A stretch of DNA of 64,000 bases, from positions 124,001 through 188,000 of the forward strand of contig OZ244043.1 in the NCBI GenBank assembly GCA_965215215.1. The letters run 5' to 3'. This document shows positions 57,741 through 64,000 of this stretch, piece after piece (the first letter of the stretch is position 1; each line of letters starts with the position of its first letter). The notes beneath the pieces were generated by a model. The model was not told where the DNA came from, did no database searches, and saw only the letters and a program-made list of their open reading frames with translations. The translations under genes were made by a program, and so were the position numbers. The DNA is from CALDTK01 sp965215215 (GTDB lineage: Bacteria; Bacteroidota; Bacteroidia; Chitinophagales; Saprospiraceae).

Positions 57741-58607
57741 CTACCCGAGGTAGGAGCGCAGCTCCTCGTGGTGGTAGCTCTTGCGCAACCGACGCAGCGC
57801 GCGCTCCTTGATCTGGCGAACGCGCTCGCGGGTGAGTCCGAGCAGGTGACCCACTTCCTCGAGGGTGCGCGACTTCATGCCGTTGAGTCCGTAGTAAGCG
57901 GACAGCACGTCGACCTCCCGGGGCGTGAGCAGGGTCAGGCCCTGCTTGACCTGCTCTATCAGCGAAGCCTTGAGTACGTCGCTGTCCGACTCGAGGCTCT
58001 GCTCGCCGCGCATCACGTCGAGCATGGTAACCTCGCCCTCGTCGCCCCCCATGGGCGCGTCGATGCTCACGTGGCGGTTCGAGCCGCGCAGCATGTTGCG
58101 CACCTCCTTCACGGGCAGTTCGAGGGCATCGGCTAGCTCCTGGTGATTGGGCTCGCGCTCGTACATCTGCACGAACTTGATGTGCGCGTCCTGCAGCTTG
58201 CGGTAGCTCCCCGTTTTGTTGAGGGGCAGACGCACCATGCGCGAATGATCTACGATCGCCTGGAGGATCGACTGGCGGATCCACCACACGGCGTAGGAGA
58301 TGAATTTGAAGCCGCGCGTCTCGTCGAAGCGTTTGGCGGCTTTGATCAGTCCGCAATTTCCCTCGTTGATCAGGTCGGAGAGCGAGAGCCCCTGATTCTG
58401 GTACTGCTTCGAAACCGAGACCACGAAGCGCAGATTGGCCTGCGTCATCCGGTCGAGGGCGGCCTGGTCGCCTTTGCGAATACGCCTGGCCAGCTCCCCC
58501 TCCTCGTCCGGGGTGAGGAGACTGATCTTACCGATGTCCGAGAGGTACTTCTCCAGCGCGATGCTCTCGCGGTTGGTGATCTTGTTGCTAATCTTGAGCT
58601 GCCGCAT
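57741..58607 (-). CDS. rpoD: RNA polymerase primary sigma factor (Bacteroidota SigA type)
   Basis: Housekeeping sigma-70 factor, 288 residues from ATG 58607, lacking region 1.1 as Bacteroidota primary sigmas do. Region 1.2/2 starts ESIALEKYLSDIGKISLL; the core-binding and -10 recognition part has LRFVVSVSKQYQNQGLSLSD (residues 62-81) and FKFISYAVWWIRQSI (102-116). Region 3 includes EPNHQELADALELPV; region 4.2 has LEEVGHLLGLTRERVRQIK near 252-270, the -35-recognising helix-turn-helix. It is expected to read the TTTG/TAnnTTTG promoters seen in this window. Upstream in-frame ATGs extend into unconserved sequence and are not used. Confidence 0.95.
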   Translation of the reverse strand: MRQLKISNKITNRESIALEKYLSDIGKISLLTPDEEGELARRIRKGDQAALDRMTQANLRFVVSVSKQYQNQGLSLSDLINEGNCGLIKAAKRFDETRGFKFISYAVWWIRQSILQAIVDHSRMVRLPLNKTGSYRKLQDAHIKFVQMYEREPNHQELADALELPVKEVRNMLRGSNRHVSIDAPMGGDEGEVTMLDVMRGEQSLESDSDVLKASLIEQVKQGLTLLTPREVDVLSAYYGLNGMKSRTLEEVGHLLGLTRERVRQIKERALRRLRKSYHHEELRSYLG

Positions 58608-58870
58608 GCGGGTGTGGACGTAAAGAGTGATGATCGGACGGCTCAGGTGTGAGTCGTAACCACCCCGCGCGGCGTGCAACGCTAGGTCTGCCCCGCGGCG
58701 GGCGCGAGTCGGATGTTCGTGTTTGCACAGTCCGGGCGGGGAAGCTGGTAATACGCGTTTTTCGGCGTATTCCGTCCCTGCTTACGTTAGGCGTACAAAT
58801 AGGTTGCCAGCGGGTGCGCCGATCGCTTGAGGGAGCCCACGAGAACCGCCGGTTTCAGCTGATCGAGCGA

Positions 58871-59695
58871 CTACCACAGCCGCTCGGCGACCCGTTCGGC
58901 CCGGCCGGCCATCCGTTCGAGCTGGTCGTGCGTAAACCCGCAGGCGCACTCGTCGGCGTAGTACGACATCACGTTCGCGGTGTGCGGCACGTAGTAGCGG
59001 CCCTGCTCGTCCTGACCTCGATACACGAACGTGCACGGGTTCTCGTTATCCACCAACTGCATCGTACTGTCGAGTGCGGCGGTGTACGGATCGGCCGGGG
59101 TATCGCAAATCCTGTCCCCCGCCGTAGCGCAGTTGTCGCCGCTCACCAGCTCATCGCCGCCGGAAAACGTGTGTAGCAGTCCGAAGTAATGTCCGAGCTC
59201 CTGCGCGAGCGCCTTGCTCGTCGGCGATACGCACTCGCCGAGCACGGTGACGAAGGTGCTGTCCGCGAGTGCGCTCAGGCTGTCGGTACTCGCGAGACTA
59301 CAGTCGTCGCGGGTGGTGTCCGCCCTCGGCACGAACACGTCGATGATCCGGCGGTCGCCGAATTGCGCCACGAGCTCGTCGGCGTCGGTGGCCTCGAGGG
59401 ACTCGTACCGGTAGTTTGCCACCGTGTCGTAGGCGCACACGTCGAAGGCCACGCAGATGGGGTCGAACCACGCGTTGGTCAGCTCGAGCATGCTCTCGAA
59501 GGCGGCGCGGTCGAATTCCTGCGCCCCCTCACTCGTCGCGTTCAGGTGCACGAACAGCGAGAAGCGCTTCTCGACGCACGGCAGATCGCTCTGCTGGGTC
59601 GTGTACGCGTTTGGGATCCCCTGGGCGCTCGCCGAGGCGGCAAAACTTGCCACGGCGACCAGGCACGATAGGGTACGGACGAAAATTCTTACCAT
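58871..59695 (-). CDS. Secreted pappalysin-like (M43) protein with altered zinc motif
   Basis: A 274-residue protein with a signal peptide (about residues 1-24, ASASAQG) and one M43-type metallopeptidase domain. The zinc-binding motif, normally HExxHxxGxxH, reads QELGHYFGLLH at residues about 165-175 (59171-59203): the first histidine is glutamine (codon CAG, one base from CAC). The catalytic glutamate and other two histidines are intact. The Met-turn NVMSYYADEC and calcium/cysteine-rich CDTPADPYT region are normal. No T9SS sorting domain is attached, unusual for this family in Bacteroidota. It is probably catalytically impaired. Divergent from the PKD giant across 129 bases. Confidence 0.82.
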   Translation of the reverse strand: MVRIFVRTLSCLVAVASFAASASAQGIPNAYTTQQSDLPCVEKRFSLFVHLNATSEGAQEFDRAAFESMLELTNAWFDPICVAFDVCAYDTVANYRYESLEATDADELVAQFGDRRIIDVFVPRADTTRDDCSLASTDSLSALADSTFVTVLGECVSPTSKALAQELGHYFGLLHTFSGGDELVSGDNCATAGDRICDTPADPYTAALDSTMQLVDNENPCTFVYRGQDEQGRYYVPHTANVMSYYADECACGFTHDQLERMAGRAERVAERLW

Positions 59696-59824
59696 AAACG
59701 TTTACACAACGTGACGTCGAGTACGTCAAACTTACGGCTTTAGCTTACGGACTGCCTGACGGCCCCCGAAAAATCACGAACATTGTGCAGCCGACGACGC
59801 GCTCTGTTGGTGCAAATTAAATTT

Positions 59825-62800
59825 ATGCGCGTAGCTCTATCCGCCTGGTTGTTGTTTCTCTGCGCGCTGGCGAGCGCCGACCTAGCGGCCCAAACCGCGA
59901 GCCCCAGCACGGGCTGCTTGCCCTTTGAGGCGGCCTTTACGCCCCCATCGTCCGGCAGCTCGTTTTGGGATTTCGGAGACGGGGTCAACTCGAACCTGAA
60001 CAATCCGACGCACGTCTACACCGCGGCGGGTACGTACCGGGTGGAATACCGGCGGACCGCGGGGGGACCGATCTTGGGGACCACCACGGTCCGCGTTTTC
60101 GCCACGCCGACCCTCAGCATCGAGCCGGAGACGCTGCTCGGGTGCGCGCCGGCCGAAACGGGTTTTCGCGTAAGCGCCGACCTCGATCCCTCGATCCGGA
60201 CGGAGGCGTACAACTGGACCCTCGGCGACGGTGGCAGCGCCCGGGGCGACACCATCACCTACACCTACGAGCGCCCGGGCACCTACGACGTAGCCGTAGC
60301 CCTGCAGACGAACTTTGCTACCTGCAACGTCACCGAAATCTTCAGCGCCGCGGCCTCTGTGGTGGCGCCGCCCGAGGTAACCGTACTCACGGATCCGCAA
60401 CCCGCGCAGAGCTGCGAGGCGCCCCTGCTCGTGACCGTCCGGAGTCGCGTATCCGGAGGGCTCGCCCCGTACAGCTACGACTGGGACCTCGGCAACGGCG
60501 ACAGCAGCGCTCAGGCGAATCCGGGTTTGGTGAGCTACCCGACGGCCGGGGGTTACCAGATCGCCTTAACCGTAACCGATGCCAACGGCTGCGTGGCGAC
60601 CGCGCTCACCCCGGTGAGCGTCGGCGGCCCGGACGCCAACTTCGTGCTGCCCGATACCGTATGCCTAGGTCAGGAGTACACGATCGCGCCGCTCGGGACG
60701 GCCGATTTTTACGACTACACCTTCGGACCGAACGTCGAGTCGATCAGCGCGAGCGACGACGGGCGCGAGCAGACCGTGCGCTTCACCTCGGCCGGTGCGA
60801 CCACCGTATCCCTGGAGGTAACCAACAGCGCCGAGAATTGCACCGCCGACACCACCCGGGAGCTCTTCGTGCAGCGGGTGGGCGCTACGGCTACGGGTGA
60901 CCCGAGCACGGTTTGCTCGGCGCCGTTCACGGTCGACTACAGCGTGATCGGCGACGGGGTTAGCGCGGTGTGGGAGTTCGGGCAGGGGCAGGGGAGCTCG
61001 ACGGCCCTCGACACCGCCGTCAATTACGAGTACGACCAGGGCGGTGAGTACGGCTACAACTCGACGCAGCGCGCGGTGGCGGGCGTGCTCCTCACCGACG
61101 CCGCGGGCTGCGTGCTCGACACTTCGGTCGTGACGCTCTTGTACAAACCGAACGCACGGTTCGTGCCCGACGTACACCAGGGCTGTGCCCCGTTAACGGT
61201 CAACTTCTTCGATTCGACCCGGGCGAACCAGCGCATCATCAGCTACGTGATCGACTGGGGGGACGGCAACCAGGAGACGATCAACGTGGCCGGACCGTGG
61301 CAACACACCTACGCGGCCACCGGCGACTACGAGGCCACGCTGACGATCGACACCGAAGACGGCTGTACCGACACCAGCTACCCGGTAGCGATCGAGGTCG
61401 GTGCGCCCGTCGGCGGACTCAGCTACACGACCGACATCGACGGGGACTGCCCCGGGGATACCCTCACGTTCGTCAACACCAGTCCGAGTCCGCTCATCGA
61501 CGCCGTGCACTTCGAGGTCGGCGGCGGCCACAGCTCCATGTGCTTTAATTCGGATACGCTGCGCCACGTAGTACGCAACGCCCCCGGCACCACCGAGCTC
61601 CCCGTCGTACTCTACGCCGAGTACAACGGTTGCGTCGATAGCTTGGTGGACGCCGTACCGTACACGCCCGGTCCGATCGCGAAGCTCGGTTACGCCGTGG
61701 AGTGCGCCACGCCGTTCGACGTGCGCCTGTTCAATCGCTCCGAAGCGAGTGCGACCGACAGCGTCCGGGTTCGCGGCCTGGAGGACAGTACCTTCGCCAC
61801 CGCACTCGCCATCCTGGATTCGGCGGACTTGACGCTCCCGGCGCGCGGCGCCTACCAAGCCATCCTGGTTGCTCGCGACCCGAGCAGCGCCTGCGGTCCG
61901 AGCTTCGATACCGTCGAGTTTTACGTTACGGTACCCATCGCCAATTTCGATCTCCCGGACCAGCTCTGTACCGGCGTGCCGCTCGACCTGGACGGTAGCG
62001 CCAGCCAGGACGTGAACGCGACGTGCGGTCTCGGTTACCAGTGGGAGTTTACGTTTGATCGCCCCTACTCCACCGATCAGGCGATGAACAGCGAGGTGAG
62101 CGCCTCGGCGCGGGGACCGCAAACCGTCGATCTCATCGTAACGGACATCAACGACTGCCGCGACACGGCCAGTGTCGACGTGGATCTGTTCGGCTCGGAG
62201 CTGACCGTGACGGCCGTGGACGACCGGATCTGCATCCCGGAAACCGTGCGGTTCGACCTAAGCGCCGAGAGCGATACCACGGTCACGAGCTACAACTGGG
62301 ATTTCGCGGGACAAGGCACCAGTTCCGTTCAGAACCCGTCGTTCCAGTTCACCGATCCCGGCGATTCGAGTACCCTCGTGGTAAGCGTCGCGACGGTCGA
62401 CGCGCTCGGCTGCCCCGGGAGCGGTTCGGTTCCCATCTCGGTTTACCGGCCACGGAGCACGGTCACCACCCTACCCGACCCCGCCTTGATTTGTACCGGT
62501 GAAACGATCGACTTTACCGCTACCCAATTCACCGAAGAAGGGAGTTCGCTCACTTACGCCTGGGACTTCGGTAACGGACAGACGAGCACTACCCAGGACG
62601 CTTCGGCGACCTACCCCGCGGCGGGCACGTTCCCGGCCTCGTTGGTGTACACGGAGGTAGCCTCCGGCTGTCAGAACGATACAACCGTCAACGTCGAGGT
62701 ACAGACGGCCCCGACCGCCGCGTTCACCAGCGATATCGACGACAACGAGATCAATTGCTACCCTACGCTGGCGACCTTTACGGACGAGTCGACGAGCGCT

Positions 62801-64000
62801 TCGGAGACGAGCGCCCTCTGGCTGACGGGCGGGGTTACGGCTACCGGTCCGACCTTCAGCAACTCCTTCGATCGGGGCACGCAGACCGTCGCGTTGATTT
62901 CCTCGACCTCGGCGGGTTGCCGCGACACCGTCTCGCGCGATTACGAGTTCACCGGCCCCGTAGGGGATATTTTGCAGGAGCCCGCCGAAATCTGCGTCGG
63001 CGAGGAAGTCACCTTCACCCTCATCGATACCATCGACGTGGAGAGCTTTACCTGGGACCTGGGGAACGGCGAGACGATCGACGACCAGACCAGCGTGACC
63101 ACGACCTACGACTTCCGACCTACGGGCGGAGAGACCGTGGTTTCGGTGACCCTGCGGGCCGCGAGTAGCGTGTGCACGTTCACGGCCACTTCCGACGTGC
63201 AGTTCTTGGACATCGCCGCCGACTTCGTAACCGATCTCGGTTCGGAATCCTCCTGCGGCCCGGAGGTTACCCTCGTCGATCGTTCGCGCAACGCGACCAC
63301 GTACGCCTACGACTTCGGAGACGCCGGTACGAGTACCGAATCCTCCCCGAGCGTAACCTTCCCCGGCCCCGGCAGCTACGACATAAGGCTCGTCGTCGGC
63401 AACGACAACCCCCTGTGCGCCGATACGACGACCAAGTCAATCACCGTTCTGGAGCCGCTACAAGTCGGTATCGAAGCCGGAGCGGAGTGCATCAACGGCG
63501 GATCCGTCATCACCCTCGACCCCTCGCGGCCGCTCAGCTCGGCGGCCTATTCGCCGGCCAACCTCATCGCCTCCCAGAGCGGCAACTCGGCCACCACCGT
63601 TACGCTTACCGAAAATACGACGGTCTCCGTACTGGCCCGCGACACCTTCGGTTGCGAGACTACTGTCACCGTAGATGTCGAATCGGGCGGCGGTTACACC
63701 GGACGGGGCGATACCCTGACCGTTATTGAAGGCGGTTCGGTAACGCTCGACGTACAGGAGCAGGAGGGCTACACCTTCCGCTGGCTCGATCCGGACGCCG
63801 TCGGTTCGGAGACCTCAACGAGCCCAAGCGTTAGCCCGCAGGCGACCACGGACTACGTTATCGAAGTGAGTGACGCCGGGGACTGCGGTACGCGCCTGCT
63901 CATCTTCCGCGTGATCGTGGTCCCCGCCCCGATTATCCCGAACCTCTTTACCCCGAACGGCGACGGCTCCAACGACGACTGGGGTCCGTTAATCCCCGAG
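59825..64000 (+). CDS. Giant PKD-repeat protein with T9SS type B sorting domain, partial (right edge)
   Basis: A surface protein of at least 1392 residues that runs past the right edge without a stop. A signal peptide (residues 1-22, ASADLAAQT) precedes about 15 PKD/Ig-like units of 80-90 residues; several carry the PKD core (SFWDFGDGVNSN, YDWDLGNGDSS, YAWDFGNGQTS, YAYDFGDAG). The final visible residues, IPNLFTPNGDGSNDDWGP, are the start of the type B (CHU_C) sorting domain, so only about 70 codons are missing. It is expected to leave the cell by type IX secretion and work in surface adhesion or gliding. The region just before the ATG is AT-rich, and the leader is probably short. No binding partner can be inferred. 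Confidence 0.9.
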   Translation, partial: MRVALSAWLLFLCALASADLAAQTASPSTGCLPFEAAFTPPSSGSSFWDFGDGVNSNLNNPTHVYTAAGTYRVEYRRTAGGPILGTTTVRVFATPTLSIEPETLLGCAPAETGFRVSADLDPSIRTEAYNWTLGDGGSARGDTITYTYERPGTYDVAVALQTNFATCNVTEIFSAAASVVAPPEVTVLTDPQPAQSCEAPLLVTVRSRVSGGLAPYSYDWDLGNGDSSAQANPGLVSYPTAGGYQIALTVTDANGCVATALTPVSVGGPDANFVLPDTVCLGQEYTIAPLGTADFYDYTFGPNVESISASDDGREQTVRFTSAGATTVSLEVTNSAENCTADTTRELFVQRVGATATGDPSTVCSAPFTVDYSVIGDGVSAVWEFGQGQGSSTALDTAVNYEYDQGGEYGYNSTQRAVAGVLLTDAAGCVLDTSVVTLLYKPNARFVPDVHQGCAPLTVNFFDSTRANQRIISYVIDWGDGNQETINVAGPWQHTYAATGDYEATLTIDTEDGCTDTSYPVAIEVGAPVGGLSYTTDIDGDCPGDTLTFVNTSPSPLIDAVHFEVGGGHSSMCFNSDTLRHVVRNAPGTTELPVVLYAEYNGCVDSLVDAVPYTPGPIAKLGYAVECATPFDVRLFNRSEASATDSVRVRGLEDSTFATALAILDSADLTLPARGAYQAILVARDPSSACGPSFDTVEFYVTVPIANFDLPDQLCTGVPLDLDGSASQDVNATCGLGYQWEFTFDRPYSTDQAMNSEVSASARGPQTVDLIVTDINDCRDTASVDVDLFGSELTVTAVDDRICIPETVRFDLSAESDTTVTSYNWDFAGQGTSSVQNPSFQFTDPGDSSTLVVSVATVDALGCPGSGSVPISVYRPRSTVTTLPDPALICTGETIDFTATQFTEEGSSLTYAWDFGNGQTSTTQDASATYPAAGTFPASLVYTEVASGCQNDTTVNVEVQTAPTAAFTSDIDDNEINCYPTLATFTDESTSASETSALWLTGGVTATGPTFSNSFDRGTQTVALISSTSAGCRDTVSRDYEFTGPVGDILQEPAEICVGEEVTFTLIDTIDVESFTWDLGNGETIDDQTSVTTTYDFRPTGGETVVSVTLRAASSVCTFTATSDVQFLDIAADFVTDLGSESSCGPEVTLVDRSRNATTYAYDFGDAGTSTESSPSVTFPGPGSYDIRLVVGNDNPLCADTTTKSITVLEPLQVGIEAGAECINGGSVITLDPSRPLSSAAYSPANLIASQSGNSATTVTLTENTTVSVLARDTFGCETTVTVDVESGGGYTGRGDTLTVIEGGSVTLDVQEQEGYTFRWLDPDAVGSETSTSPSVSPQATTDYVIEVSDAGDCGTRLLIFRVIVVPAPIIPNLFTPNGDGSNDDWGPLIPE
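60162..60175 (+). repeat. Dispersed motif GTTTTnGCGnAAGC
   Basis: Reads GTTTTCGCGTAAGC; inside the PKD giant gene, sense. Confidence 0.8.

Overview
The window looks like a chromosome segment of a high-GC Bacteroidota bacterium, most likely a Lewinella-type member of the Saprospiria. The evidence is the type IX secretion (T9SS) type B sorting domain ('gliding motility-associated C-terminal domain') on giant surface proteins, SprB, SdrB-like and IgGFc-binding-like modules, the short region-1.1-less primary sigma factor of about 288 residues, a TamL lipoprotein beside a SpoU methyltransferase, and -7 boxes resembling TAnnTTTG instead of Shine-Dalgarno sequences. The taxonomic call is inference; no rRNA gene is present.

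Layout. 1-1004: exbB and the start of exbD (minus strand). 1498-5097: a fadN-fadA beta-oxidation operon. 5216-20756: about 15 kb of minus-strand giant secreted multidomain proteins (1664, 1679 and 1396 residues) with a cysM-like gene among them; only the 1664-residue protein has a recognisable T9SS domain. 20839-31380: housekeeping genes (terC, a DUF6495-like gene, an esterase, holA, a potassium channel, hemH, then surE, a small membrane gene, lpxB, three small or membrane genes including an AI-2E transporter, and an RluA pseudouridine synthase). 31443-38115: the accessory part, with a flavin-dependent halogenase-like gene coupled to a luciferase-like monooxygenase, an AT-rich gap, two orphan small genes, a 770-bp degenerate IS5-type element, rarA, and a frameshifted DUF2442-type gene next to a perfect 32-bp palindrome. 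38116-43337: a minus-strand operon rimO, membrane protein, msrB, cob(I)alamin adenosyltransferase, pgpH-like HD phosphohydrolase. 43405-50591: small unknowns, a MATE pump, a NYN-domain protein, purL and a TlpA-type lipoprotein. 50592-51395: gene debris, including a lipoprotein signal fused to the tail of a subtilase. 51396-58607: a SpoU methyltransferase and tamL (divergent), nth, purC, two unknowns and rpoD. 58871-64000: a secreted M43-type protein with an altered zinc motif, and a giant PKD-repeat T9SS protein that runs off the right end.

The most notable signal is not a gene. A 13-14 base motif, GTTTTnGCGnAAGC or GTTTTGCGnAAGC, occurs 17 times without mismatch across the window, on both strands and in every reading frame, against a rough chance expectation far below one. 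It looks like a genome-wide functional oligonucleotide of the kind represented by DNA-uptake, recombination or nucleoid-binding sequences. A second genome-level signal is that many start codons lie only 4-10 bases after a TAnnTTTG-like box, which would make leaderless or nearly leaderless transcripts.

Start codons were chosen from family length, the -7 box position and neighbour spacing; Shine-Dalgarno sequences were not informative. No tRNA, rRNA or CRISPR array was found.
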